Origin: Agarophyton chilense
Taxonomy: Eukaryota > Rhodophyta > Florideophyceae > Gracilariales > Gracilariaceae
Assembly: GCA_030374765.1 (NCBI GenBank)
Contig: JARGXX010000001.1
Location: 1,240,001 to 1,304,000 of the forward strand
Direction of reading: 5' to 3'
Length of the DNA stretch: 64,000 bases
The translations under genes and the position numbers were made by a program. The notes below the pieces were generated by a model. That model worked only from the letters and a program-made list of their open reading frames with translations. It was not told the DNA's origin and ran no database searches. How positions within the stretch are numbered: the stretch's first letter is position 1; every line of letters begins with the position of its first letter. Below, one piece after another: positions 44,354 to 54,215 of the stretch.

Positions 44354-45325
44354 TTACAGCTTGGCGCCGTTGGCAGGCGCCGTGGCGCGCCGCGTGCAGC
44401 ACCAAACAGCCACTGCAATGGCCACGGCGAGTAGCAGCGCGCCCGCGGCGCAAATCCCCGCCACCAGCGGCCATCGGCGTTGGCGGCCGCCTGCTGCGCT
44501 CTGGGTTCGCCGCCACGGCGAGTCCGGGAGCGCAAGCACAGAACGAATCCAGGGCTCGTACGCGGAAACACGAGTGTACACGCCGGGCGCGTTTGGACTG
44601 GCGCAACCGTATCCAAACGATACCACGCCGAGCAGCACAATGCGGCTGGCGTTGTGCGCGGCGTGCGCCCACAGCGGACCGCCCGAGTCTCCTTGGCAGC
44701 TGTCGAAGCGCGCGTCGCCAGCGCAGATGTGCGTCCCTGCGGCCACGCTGCTGCCATACGACTGGCGGCAGCGCGGGGCGTGCACGAGCGGCACGCGCAC
44801 CGTGCGCAGATGGCCGGGCATGCGACCGCGCTCGGCGGTGCGGCCGTAGCCGCTTGCGCTGACAGTGCGATTGGGGGCGGGTTGCATCCGGTCGGTGTTG
44901 AGCAGTGGCGCCCAGACGCCGAGCGCGCGTCGCTTGTTGTGAAACTCGACGACCATGATGTCGTGGAGCGGCTGATTGCGCTCGCTTCGCGAAAAGTTTG
45001 GGTGTCGGAAAGTGGCCACGACGTCGAACGGGGTGCCGGCGCTTAGCGAGGCGGCGCCGATGCGTACAGTGCTGGCGGAGGCGCGGATGGGACAGTGCGC
45101 GGCTGTGAGCAGCTTGTTGTGGCTCAGCAGCGAGCCGCCGCAGATGACGGAGCCCGAGTGCTCGAACACGGCTTGCCACATGTAGATGGCAGGGCGCAGC
45201 TCCCTGCTGCCGCCCACGATGCGCGGCGTCGGAGGTTTGGTTGTGGCCGCGGTAACCGCAGTGGCCGCGGCCAACCACAGGGCTACGGCGGTAGCGACAG
45301 ACACGCACAGCAGCGGCAGAGGCAT
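44354..45325 (-). CDS. Membrane-anchored trypsin-like S1 protease B
   Basis: A 323-residue protein. Signal peptide (LCVSVATAVALWLAAATAV), then RIVGGSRELRP near 35, His in LTAAHCP (about 76), Asp in LHDIMVVEF (about 125), and DSCQGDSGGP (Ser about 215; Asp189 present, Gly193 kept), so it looks catalytically complete and trypsin-like. There is an RGD-free linker, then a C-terminal helix WPLVAGICAAGALLLAVAI and a short basic tail. Single exon. Open frame extends upstream to 45670, but the ATG at 45325 precedes the signal peptide directly. No companion inhibitor gene is seen. It shares layout with protease A, so the pair probably arose by tandem duplication, long ago by their divergence. Confidence 0.92.
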   Translation of the reverse strand: MPLPLLCVSVATAVALWLAAATAVTAATTKPPTPRIVGGSRELRPAIYMWQAVFEHSGSVICGGSLLSHNKLLTAAHCPIRASASTVRIGAASLSAGTPFDVVATFRHPNFSRSERNQPLHDIMVVEFHNKRRALGVWAPLLNTDRMQPAPNRTVSASGYGRTAERGRMPGHLRTVRVPLVHAPRCRQSYGSSVAAGTHICAGDARFDSCQGDSGGPLWAHAAHNASRIVLLGVVSFGYGCASPNAPGVYTRVSAYEPWIRSVLALPDSPWRRTQSAAGGRQRRWPLVAGICAAGALLLAVAIAVAVWCCTRRATAPANGAKL

Positions 45326-45875
45326 GGGGAATGTGGGGGAGGGCAGAGGGAGGGAAAGCAGCGGCGTGCGCAAGAGACAGGAGCAGGGAGCGAGAAGGGT
45401 GAGGAGGGAAAGGGCATGGGGTGACGAACTTTGTAGCTGGGGGAGAGGGGGGAACAAGAAGAGGCGCTCGACGCGAGAAGCATCGGTCGCACGCGCGCGC
45501 GCGCTAGGCGGAACTGCGGCATTGGGCGCGACTGATGAGACGACGCATTGGGCGCGCGAGCCGAGCCGAGGCGCGATGGAAGGCAATGAAGGTAAGCGCG
45601 CGTGGCCGGCGCGTGCGGCTTGCGACTGCACTGCCACTGGCTTGGGGCGCGCACGCGCGCTCGGGCGCAAGTGGAGTTGGGTGGCGCGCTAAAAAAAGCG
45701 CGGTATAAAAACGGCGATGTGAAAACGAAAAGATAAAAATAGTTGGCTCGCGCCGCTGCAGAGCCGCAACTGGGGCACGGCGCGGCGCGCTAGGGCAAAG
45801 CTTTTTTTTTTTTTTTCTTTCTTCCTTTCGACAAAAGGAGGGGGGCTCTCGCTTCTACTTAGTGGCGCGCGGCGC
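45326..45875. other. Intergenic between protease B and the C2H2 gene
   Basis: Holds the promoter of protease B and the 3' flank of the C2H2 gene. A T-run near 45799-45813 reads as oligo-A on the C2H2 sense strand. A plus-strand TATAAAAA at about 45703 has no obvious plus-strand gene after it. Confidence 0.45.
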
Positions 45876-46589
45876 TTAGCGCCGCGAATGTGGCGGCGCT
45901 GGTGGAGGAGGACGCAACGGCGGAGGCGGAGGTGACGGCAACGGCCGCGACGATGCAAGCGCCGCGGCACGCAGCGAAGATGCGGCCACGTACGGACATA
46001 GCTCCATGTGCATCTTGTACTTTCTCTTCTCCACAAAGTGCTTGCGGCATGGTGCGCACTTATACGGCTTGACGGGCGCGTGGATGGCCTTCTGGTGGTA
46101 CGTCAGACTGGATTTCCAGCGAAAGTTCTTCTTACAACCTGGCGCCGAGCACGCGTACGGGCGCTCGCCCGTATGCATGCGCATGTGCGCCTTGAGGTTA
46201 GAGTGCTCGGTGCTGGTGCGCGCGCACTTGTCGAACGGACAGGCGTACACCTCACGCATGCCGTGCGACGTGCTAACCGTCTTTTTGATGGGTTGTGGAC
46301 GGCGTGCGTTGCGCAACGGCGGCGACGGCAGGGGCGGTGATGGTGGAGAGGGTGGTGGTGGGTGAGCATAAGTTTGGAGGTGCGAGTGTGATGCGAGACG
46401 CGTGCGCTGCAGCGGCGACGGCGGTGGAGGTGGCGGCGGCAGCGCGTGGTGCGGCGGCGCGGCGGGCGGCGGCGGCAGACGCGCCGATGAGGCGCGCGAC
46501 TGCGAGAGCGGCGGAAGGAGCACGTTGAAGGAGGCGGTCTGGCGGGCAAGGTCCAGAGGGGGGAGGCGCAGTGAGTCGTGGTGCGACAT
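45876..46589 (-). CDS. C2H2 zinc-finger transcription factor
   Basis: A 237-residue protein with a Pro/Ala/His-rich N-terminal half and three fingers at about 111-200. Finger 1 is CPFDKC...HMRMH (C-X4-C-X12-H-X3-H); finger 2 is CSAPGCKKNF...HQKAIH (C-X4-C-X12-H-X4-H); finger 3 is CAPC...HMELC, ending in Cys rather than His (CCHC). The linker HTGERPYAC between 1 and 2 is the classic TGEKP type and supports DNA binding. Target unknown. Pro/Ala-rich C-terminal tail. It lies divergent from the bZIP gene, with a TATA box and a long homopolymer between. Single exon. Confidence 0.88.
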   Translation of the reverse strand: MSHHDSLRLPPLDLARQTASFNVLLPPLSQSRASSARLPPPPAAPPHHALPPPPPPPSPLQRTRLASHSHLQTYAHPPPPSPPSPPLPSPPLRNARRPQPIKKTVSTSHGMREVYACPFDKCARTSTEHSNLKAHMRMHTGERPYACSAPGCKKNFRWKSSLTYHQKAIHAPVKPYKCAPCRKHFVEKRKYKMHMELCPYVAASSLRAAALASSRPLPSPPPPPLRPPPPAPPHSRR

Positions 46590-46731
46590 GGCGGATGCGC
46601 CGATGCGAAAGAGCGAGAGAGGGCGAGGGAGGGGGGAGGGGAGAGATGGGAGATGACGAGGGAGAAGAGGGAGAGAGGTGGAAGGGCGGTGGTGGATGGG
46701 TTGGAGAGCTGCGTCGCGGCGGCGCGGTGGG

Positions 46732-46738
46732 TTTTATA
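46732..46738 (-). promoter_or_regulatory. TATA box of the C2H2 gene
   Basis: TATAAAA on the minus strand, about 145 nt before the ATG. The homopolymer at 46756-46785 ends 17 bases upstream of it. Confidence 0.55.
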
Positions 46739-46752
46739 GGGCGTGTGGAGTT

Positions 46753-46755
<3 letters not shown>

Positions 46756-46784
<29 letters not shown>

Positions 46785-46785
46785 G
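46756..46785. repeat. 30-nt G homopolymer
   Basis: Thirty consecutive G on the plus strand (C on the C2H2 sense strand), directly upstream of the TATA box. Such a run can form G-quadruplex or i-motif structure. The exact length may be uncertain in an assembly. Confidence 0.9.
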
Positions 46786-47403
46786 CTGGGGAGCGACGCG
46801 CGTCTGCTGGCGTACGTGAAGTACGTCAGATTGCAACTGCGCGGCACGCGCGGCGATGTGCGTTCGCGGGAGGCGGTCAAGCGGCGCGTCTGCGCGACAA
46901 CAGCTAACCGAGAATAGATTTATACGAACGGTACAAGCAGCGGCGCGTATAATTAGACGCGACGGCACGCGGCCGACAAATCCGCAGCGGATGAGGTACA
47001 TGAAAGCATCGGCGTCAGCTGTCAACCTCCTCGTCCGTCAGAAACCATGCCCGCCAACTCTCTGACATGCTCGGAAACCGTGCCGCGGAAACAGCCAGTG
47101 GTGTGGCGCAACCGCCGTTGCACGTGTACTATTTACGCGTGTCACAATTGCGTGGCCAAGTGGCCACGTTGCCGTCTGCCAGCGCAGCAACCTCCCGCGC
47201 TTGGTTCCGCCGCCCTGCCCAACTACTCCTAGAGAGCGACGACCTGCCATGCACGGCGCGCGGCACACGGCCGGATTTAGGCCGCTCTCTCTCGCTCTCG
47301 TCCTCACTCTTGATCTTCCTCCCTCCTCACCCTCGCCGTCTCTTTCCACCCCCCCCCCCTCTCGCTCTCTCTCTCTCGCTCCTGCAAACCCCCCAAAGCC
47401 GTC

Positions 47404-48240
47404 ATGCCGCGCCCCAACAAGAGACCCGCCGCAGACTTCGCCGCCGACTGCGACGATCCCCTGCATTTCGTTCAAGTGTACTGCAAGCGCCGCAACATCG
47501 CCTTCGACACCGGAGCCTCCCCCGTCGAGAAGATGTGCCACGCCGCCGCCTCACACGCCCGCGACGAGTTCAAGCGCATTCGAAATGCCTGCCGCTCCGA
47601 CCGCTCGCCCGCCCCCGACCGCACCGGCCTCACCCCCGCCCAAAAGTACACCATCCGTCTGCAGAACAACCGTCGCTCCGCCAGCGCCTCCAAGGTCTAC
47701 ACCGAGATCCTCAAGCGCGAGCACGCTCACCGCCTTGTTCAACTCTCCATGCGCGTCGCCCACCTACAGCGCACTCTCGACGACGAGAAGGCCCGCTCCA
47801 ATCGCCTGCTCAAGCGTTTGCTTCAGGACGCACGTGTGTCCGCCTCCGCCGCTTCGCAGCAGCCCGCTCCCTCCACCCCGCTGCACCAGCGTTTCGTTAA
47901 CTCCAGGGCCCCCGATTCTAACAACATCCCGCCATGCTCGCTCTCGCCCGTCGCTCTGCACCACTCCGAAACCCTGCACCACTCTGACGCCGCCCACTTT
48001 CACACCGGCCTCACCTGCTCGCAGAGTCAGGACCTGCACGACAAGCACCCCGTCTCCTCTCCGCCGCCAAACCACTCCCTCCCGATGTCGCCCGCCCTGC
48101 AGATTCCCGACGTAAATTCGCAGCCCACCCAAGAGCTCCCGCCCTTCAAGCCCTTGAACTCGGATGAACTTGTACCGTCGTTGCCGCCCTCCGACTTTTT
48201 TACCACCTCGCAGCCCTTGGCAACAAGAACTTCTCCATGA
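47404..48240 (+). CDS. bZIP-type transcription factor
   Basis: A 278-residue protein. The basic region is RLQNNRRSASASKVY at about 96-110, fitting N-x7-[RK] with the NRxSAxxS core of bZIP factors (Lys at the last position). A heptad-like helix follows (LVQLSMRVAHLQRTLDDEKA) with Leu/Val at a/d positions but one Glu and one Ser in the series, so the zipper is short or imperfect. The N-terminal part (DDPLHFVQVYCKRRNIAFD; EKMCHAAASHARDEFKRI) is helical and unassigned. The C-terminal 130 residues are Ser/Pro/His-rich, as in activation regions. Start ATG at 47404 is first in frame after a CT-rich leader. Single exon. Confidence 0.75.
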   Translation: MPRPNKRPAADFAADCDDPLHFVQVYCKRRNIAFDTGASPVEKMCHAAASHARDEFKRIRNACRSDRSPAPDRTGLTPAQKYTIRLQNNRRSASASKVYTEILKREHAHRLVQLSMRVAHLQRTLDDEKARSNRLLKRLLQDARVSASAASQQPAPSTPLHQRFVNSRAPDSNNIPPCSLSPVALHHSETLHHSDAAHFHTGLTCSQSQDLHDKHPVSSPPPNHSLPMSPALQIPDVNSQPTQELPPFKPLNSDELVPSLPPSDFFTTSQPLATRTSP

Positions 48241-51200
48241 GCCCTGTGTTAGTGCGCTCTCCCTCTAACTGCTATTCTTGTTCTTGTTCTTGTTGCCTTG
48301 TTGCATCAATCTGTCTACTCTGTCCCTGCTCTCTATTTGCTACTCGTTTTTGTATGTCAATTGGACACCGCCGCCACCAGTCCCCCTTACCATTCTCAAG
48401 CCTCGACCTGATTGTTTAATTCATAAATTAAGACCCTTAACAACCACCACGTCGCCTTACCTTGCCTTGCCTTGCCTTGTCTTACCTTGTCGTCGTCGTT
48501 GGCTCTCGCGCGTGCCACCGTCACAACCCTACGCCCAGTAGCAAGTCGTTCCCTTTTGTGCCCCCAGTGGCCCCATTTGCCCAACGTGCTGTAGGGAACG
48601 CCGTGTCTACAGCCATGCATGCCGTGCCAACAACGCCTGCAATTATCCATCGTTTAACCTGCCTTCCACCCTTCCACCTCTTGCCATTCGCCCCGACTCA
48701 CAACCCCACCAATCGCCCATCAACACGACGCCCCCCCCCCCCCTCGACATATTCCCAAACCCTGCGCTCAACGAATCATTTCTTCATTTTACACGCCTTG
48801 GAGCGCATAAATTTGAATTCCAAAACTCTTTCGTGCAGAGTAACCTCTTAGCCGCTCTGATCGTCGCCATGTGTGTAAATATTGGCGTTATTACCAGCTA
48901 AACCGCGCTGCTGTCCAGTATTGTACACGAATTATCTGTCTCTTACGCCCTGCTATGAGTGAGACGCCTCTCGCCTCTCGCCTCTCGACCAAGTGACTGT
49001 GCCCAGCTTGCGTGCGCACGACATCTGTGGGTGTCATGTCACAAGACTCTTGCTACACGGCTGCAGCACTTTCGCCAATTACACACTTGTAGGAGAGGGC
49101 ACCCATTGCAAAACAAACATCGTCGATCTGAGCCGCTCATACGCCAATAAATAATCTTGTATGCGCGATCAAAGAAAGTGTGTTGCAAAAGCAAAACGGC
49201 TAATCTAAGTTTCTCACGTTACTTCCCGGGTACCTTTCAAGAGCTTTTCAAGCGGCTCAAGCATAGTTCAATTCACCCCAAGTATTTTGCCACAGTGTCA
49301 AGTGCACAGCTCTGCCAATGATTAAATGATATTAGCGAGGCACTCCAAATCAAACTGAAACATGAGTTTTTCTTTCTACCTCTCCTCAAACAACAGCAAA
49401 GAAAAGCAAAACATATGTATTTCAAAGGTATATCCATATGACCAACAAAACTCAGATAGTGCAAACATGTGAATTATGTTTCATCGTCTATCTGGCGAGA
49501 GAGCAGATTAGACGCATTCAGAACATTCTTGTTCAAAAATGAACCATCCTATCAGCTTTTTGGTTGGCATTTGATTTTGAGGCAAATTCTCTAATACATA
49601 TTTGATAGCAAGCTTCATTGACTACGTCTTGTGATGGAGTGTGCTCATGAAAAAAGGGATGGAAACAGCAAAAGCTCCAAAACGTATAATATGATGTGGG
49701 TCGCCGAGTCATGCATACATACCTTGAAAGTGATTACACTACAGACTGTTGTCATTTACAAGTTTATTTGCGGTATCCGTTTTCCAAAAATATGGGAGAT
49801 TTTGATATGCAACCAATTCGAGCCGAGTGACTGACAGAGGCAATCATACTTTCACATTTCACGTATGTGAAAGCTCGTCAGTTCACTGACCAACTTGCAA
49901 GTGCCCTTCTGTTCTCCTGTGAGAAGTTCTCATCTACAGAGCTTTGGTGTTCTCACATCACAGAACATAGCGACTCTTGTACATCTACCACGTGAACGGC
50001 ACTTGCCATGCGGGCTCCGACTTCCTCCGTCCTCAGCGTTTGTGATACGTTTGTGATGCGTTACGTGACAACCGAGCTTTTCTGCCAAGTGACACATTTG
50101 GGGGCTTGAGGGGTGACTGGTTGACAAGAGGGAGATGAATCTATTTTTTTTTTCCACTGCTGCCATTTTGGTGCATGCGAAAGCAAAACGAATGGTGTGA
50201 TCTTGAGACTAATATTTTCTCCAAGATACATGAACTGGTACGGGATACAATTCAAGCTTTCCTTGTGGCAGAAAATCTCCCTGAACAATATCCAATGTAC
50301 AAAAAGTGTCGCAACAGATGCTATATATGGTTTTCGTGAAATGAGAGTTTTACTCATACAGTCAATACAAAGTTGAAAGTGTTTTGGTCCAAAGCTTTTG
50401 GATCGTGTTCTACACATACGAATGGATAAAAGAAAAAAAAGCAAAACAGCGAATGGGTTCTTCAACACAAAAGGGGGTAAAAACTTTTCCTCTTTCTCAA
50501 ATAGTATTTGGAAGGAAGCAAAGCCAATAACAAGAGAAAATAATATTCATGGAAGGGAGGTAGTCCTGCCACAGTCAAAACTTATGAAAACGACATGTAT
50601 TTCTTTGATTCCAGGTCTCAAATTCGTTATCGTGTAATTGATTCTAAAGAACTATCTGTTTTTGGATGTTTTAAACTTATTTGCTTAATTTAGTTACATT
50701 TGTTTTCGGAATGCGAGAGGGTTAAAGATTAATGAACATGTGTTAGCCACTTGATGTAAAAGGTTTGAATCATTAAACTCTTATAAATCAAGTCCCCGTT
50801 TCAGTCTGCGATCTATTGAGTTTAATTCGTGAACCTTGTTGGTATCCACTTTAGATTTTGGAGTATGGGTGTGCCACATTCTATTTTGACTTTCATTTTC
50901 AAGATTTTGCTGTGAATACAAAAAGATACAGACGTGCCTTCTTGTCTCTGGCGAAATTCTCAAGGAAACTATGTGTGGGTTTTATGGACAAATATTTGTA
51001 CAGATAGAATTCTACACGCGTGTGGTGCAATGCATTCTACCATCTCCAATGGGAGCTGCTTGTTGGAGCTGAAGATACGAGTAAAGCAAATATCGTCTTT
51101 TTCTTATGTACTATGCTTCCTGAAGGAATATGTCTGCAGTCATTTCGGCAGATACACTACGCAGAATTATTTCATCTGAGAAATGTATCCACAAGTGTAA

Positions 51201-51379
51201 GGCTGCCAGCTACAGACAATAGAAATACTTTTAAAGGAAAAGAGGGTTCCAGACAATGTCCTCTTCTAAGATACCCGCAGCCAACCAACTCTTGGCTCCT
51301 GCTGCAGAATTTCTGATAGAAGCCTTCATATTAGCATATTAGTACTTGTTTATGATTCTTATGTTGAGAGAGATATATT
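48241..51379. other. Gene-free 3.1-kb interval
   Basis: No coding region, tRNA or known repeat recognised. The left end (48241-48860) is pyrimidine-rich with CCTTG repeats (48463-48490) and a C13 run (48731-48743). From 49160 on it is AT-rich. Short partial inverted repeats occur near 49855-49875 (TTCACGTATGTGAA). The right end is downstream of SCYL1. Confidence 0.5.
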
Positions 51380-53830
51380 CTATCGAGCTCCACTGCGTCC
51401 AGTTGGTTTTCTCTTAGACGTAGTGCCCCCCAATAGAGCTTCCCAGTCATCGTTGCCACTGGTCTTCTTGACTCTTCTTGCCGCTGGACCTGAGTTTAGA
51501 GCGGTGGCCGGACGGGACTTTGTTCGCGGTTTCGGTCTGTTCACTTTGGGCGGCGCCAAGTCCCATAATCCATCATCACCGCTGCTCTTTATGCTACTTG
51601 AGTTGCTACTGCTCTTCGTCAGACCTTTTGGTACCGGGTTTGTTTTCGGCTGACCCATCATTGAAACGAACAAATCTTCATCATCAAGTGGTTTTGATTC
51701 GGATTTGATATCCATATCACCCCACCCATCTGCGTCATCATTGCCACCAAGACCGTTTGCATTCCCATTATTCTCGCCAATGATAGCAAAGTCCCCCACC
51801 GGTGAATGAGCCGGGGGCCCAGTTCCAACTGATAAAGGTGTCGGTGAAAAAGCTAGAGGCGCGTTGCTAGCGTTCCCGATGGAGCCGTTCCATGCATTCT
51901 GCTCTGTCATACTGCTCATAACAGGTTGCATGATAGGTCGGCTATTAACAACTTCAGGCCCACTAGCGCTGATATTTGTAGCTGGTCTTCCCCTCTTGAA
52001 GTCTTCAGATGATATTCCAGTTGACTTATTTGCTTGCGTTGGGGCATCAGTTTTGGGGGTAACTAAAGCAGCAGCTATCGACGAAAAAGAACTCAGGCCC
52101 CAGCCGGATGAAGTCGCAGTCGAGGTTGAACCGGTCTTCCCCTCACTTAATGCACCTGTGGCTACCGCGTTTGCCTCTGTACGAAGCATGTTCTCGTGAT
52201 TTTCTGAAAGCTTCTGTTGAAAGTCTGCCATAACTTTGAACGCGGCCGTCCGCACTTCTCCAGAGGTGTCGACCAGTAGGGTAACAATTGACGGAAGCAA
52301 TCGAGTGGCAATATCTCTCGCAGAAAAGTACTCCGTACAGCCCAAGATTGCATTGATACCCGCGGACCGTGCATGAGGGAATGGGTCCTTCAACGATCGC
52401 AAGAACGCGGCCGCAAGCACTTTATTACGCGCGGCGTTGCTGAGACGACTGGCTAGTTTCCCGAGACAAACAGTGGTGTTTGTACGAATTGCGGGTTCTG
52501 GATCGACTTGAAGACGAGCAAAATGCGACATAAGAACAGAGTTCAAGTTCTTGTCATAGAGACGGTCTGAAATAACAAGGACTGACTTCACGGTAGCATC
52601 GCGTAGAGCGGGAGAGTGCATATCCTGGAAAGCTGAACACATGGATGTGAATATTGTGGTGTTGATTGTTGAGTCGTCCAAATGCTCCGCGAACATGGTC
52701 AGCTTATTGTACAGCTCGACTTTCAAGCCGCGGTCAATCTGTTGATTTGCGAACCATCCAGTGGCATATTTGTTTACAACGTATTTCGAGAAGTCCGTGA
52801 GACTTAAACGATCCTTCATTTTCATGATGCATGCGAAAGCAGAGGATCCACCAGCGCCTGACTCAATGCTCTGTGAAAGCATAGGCAGAATCTTAAACGT
52901 GCAAAACCCGTCTGGAAGCCTATCCATCATACTTGGCAGCTTCGAAAGAAATGCTTCTTTCTCCATTTGTCCCTTTAAAGCAATGTTTTCGACGAAGAGG
53001 TTGAGCTCAATGAACTTGGATTGCTTGAAGTACGGATGGTTGGGTAATTGTCCTGCCGGCGCTCTGCCTGCTGCATTAGATGCCAAGAGTTTCTGATACG
53101 CGCTAAGCAAGGGCTTAGGGAGCGCCGAGAGATTCTGGAGCTGGTCCGGGGCTGTGAGAGACCCGGCATGGGCGTGATACATGAGACAACCGAGAGCCCA
53201 TGAGTCTACGGCAGAAGGGGCGCCGGCCGCGACGGAAGACCAATGACCACTACTGAACTCTGGACTCATATAAGAAGGATCCTGCAAAGATGCCGCGTGG
53301 CGAGATAGTGTTGCGGCTTGTGCATGCGGAGTTACGCATTCTAACCCGCCCAGCTTCCAATCACCGGTAGGTGTGACGAAAACTGTTGAAGCATTCAGGC
53401 GGCCATGAATGAGACCGGACGAGTGAAGAAAACCAAGGGCGCGCGAAATGGTGAAAAGACCCCACTGAACGGATTCGCTGTCAAGTTTTGAAGGGGAATT
53501 GGCCAGAATAGTTGCCAGGGGTGTTGAATCTTCGACAGCGATGTACGTAGCTCCGTCGCTTCCTTCAACGGAGGTGATGTATTTCAAGACGTCAGGGTGG
53601 CGAAGGGTCTTCAATCGCATCAAACCGGTCTTGACTAGCCCTTGTTTCTGGGCGTGTGTTGGGCGAGTGTTAGAGGCATCGAAATGAAGAACAAGCGCCG
53701 GGTCGCCTGATTCTTTGGACGTGCCGCGATGGAACGCCCACACTTCAGCTCGGTCATGACTAGTGATGGGCTCATTGAGAGCGTACGAGAATCCCAGGTC
53801 CTTCTGAATGAGTTTCTGAAAGTACTGCAT
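51380..53830 (-). CDS. SCYL1: SCYL1-like pseudokinase
   Basis: An 816-residue Scy1-like protein, a trafficking factor that binds COPI coat in Golgi-to-ER transport and has a role in tRNA export in yeast (Cex1). Kinase-like domain at about 1-280 starting MQYFQKLIQKDLGFSYALN. The catalytic loop reads LIHGRLNASTVFV (HGR instead of HRD) and the DFG position reads LGGLE, so it is a pseudokinase. HEAT-like repeats follow at about 300-540 (LTMFAEHLDDSTINTT; LGKLASRLSNAARNKVL). The tail is Ser/Gly/Asn-rich with DDWEALLGG near the end. The C-terminal dibasic COPI motif of animal SCYL1 is not evident. Start ATG at 53830 fits the family N-terminus; the open frame continues upstream. Divergent from FAF2. 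Single exon. Confidence 0.93.
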   Translation of the reverse strand: MQYFQKLIQKDLGFSYALNEPITSHDRAEVWAFHRGTSKESGDPALVLHFDASNTRPTHAQKQGLVKTGLMRLKTLRHPDVLKYITSVEGSDGATYIAVEDSTPLATILANSPSKLDSESVQWGLFTISRALGFLHSSGLIHGRLNASTVFVTPTGDWKLGGLECVTPHAQAATLSRHAASLQDPSYMSPEFSSGHWSSVAAGAPSAVDSWALGCLMYHAHAGSLTAPDQLQNLSALPKPLLSAYQKLLASNAAGRAPAGQLPNHPYFKQSKFIELNLFVENIALKGQMEKEAFLSKLPSMMDRLPDGFCTFKILPMLSQSIESGAGGSSAFACIMKMKDRLSLTDFSKYVVNKYATGWFANQQIDRGLKVELYNKLTMFAEHLDDSTINTTIFTSMCSAFQDMHSPALRDATVKSVLVISDRLYDKNLNSVLMSHFARLQVDPEPAIRTNTTVCLGKLASRLSNAARNKVLAAAFLRSLKDPFPHARSAGINAILGCTEYFSARDIATRLLPSIVTLLVDTSGEVRTAAFKVMADFQQKLSENHENMLRTEANAVATGALSEGKTGSTSTATSSGWGLSSFSSIAAALVTPKTDAPTQANKSTGISSEDFKRGRPATNISASGPEVVNSRPIMQPVMSSMTEQNAWNGSIGNASNAPLAFSPTPLSVGTGPPAHSPVGDFAIIGENNGNANGLGGNDDADGWGDMDIKSESKPLDDEDLFVSMMGQPKTNPVPKGLTKSSSNSSSIKSSGDDGLWDLAPPKVNRPKPRTKSRPATALNSGPAARRVKKTSGNDDWEALLGGTTSKRKPTGRSGAR

Positions 53831-54215
53831 TATTGCGAAGAAAAGTGGTGCTCGCGACCGGCACCTTCCGAAGAAGCAACAAGACGACGCGCGATGCAAG
53901 AGCGGCTAGCCCTGACAAACACGGGGGCAGAAGGCTTTAGGTTGCTAGCTAGCCACGTCCGACTAAAGCAAGCGCTTCGTCTACTGTCCGAGTGGCCGAG
54001 TGCGGGACGCCCTCCCGTGCAAGGAGACGACGGCAGCTTTGTTCGGCAACCATCGAACTGTAAGCATTGCTGCTGTCCAATTGGCTGAAATTCTCCGTGC
54101 AAAGTGTAAAGAGACACAGACATGAACGCTCAACAACTCGAGCGTTTGCGCGCTCGACGCGCATTCACAAGCGCACCCCTTTCTGTGCACTCCACTTTTC
54201 CTTACCCGCCCCACC
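53831..54215. promoter_or_regulatory. Shared divergent promoter of SCYL1 and FAF2
   Basis: A 385-base spacer between opposite ATGs. It contains CCAATTGG at 54077-54084, which holds a CCAAT box on both strands. The FAF2 ATG has a strong context (CACCATGG). Confidence 0.5.

Larger units (their letters stand above)
46590..47403. promoter_or_regulatory. Divergent promoter region of C2H2 and bZIP genes
   Basis: An 814-base spacer between two ATGs pointing away from each other. It contains the C2H2 TATA box, the G30 run, and at 47280-47395 a pyrimidine-rich leader of the bZIP gene with a C11 run (47349-47359) followed by CT repeats. Confidence 0.55.
40250..48250. other. GC-rich gene island
   Basis: By eye this 8-kb block is much richer in G and C than both flanks, with long open frames on most phases. 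Only one frame per gene carries domains. Edges fall near the mS37 stop and the bZIP stop. Confidence 0.7.

Noticed and set aside
44313-45308. 331-codon His/Arg-rich minus frame
   Set aside because: Alternative phase of protease B, which has the catalytic motifs.
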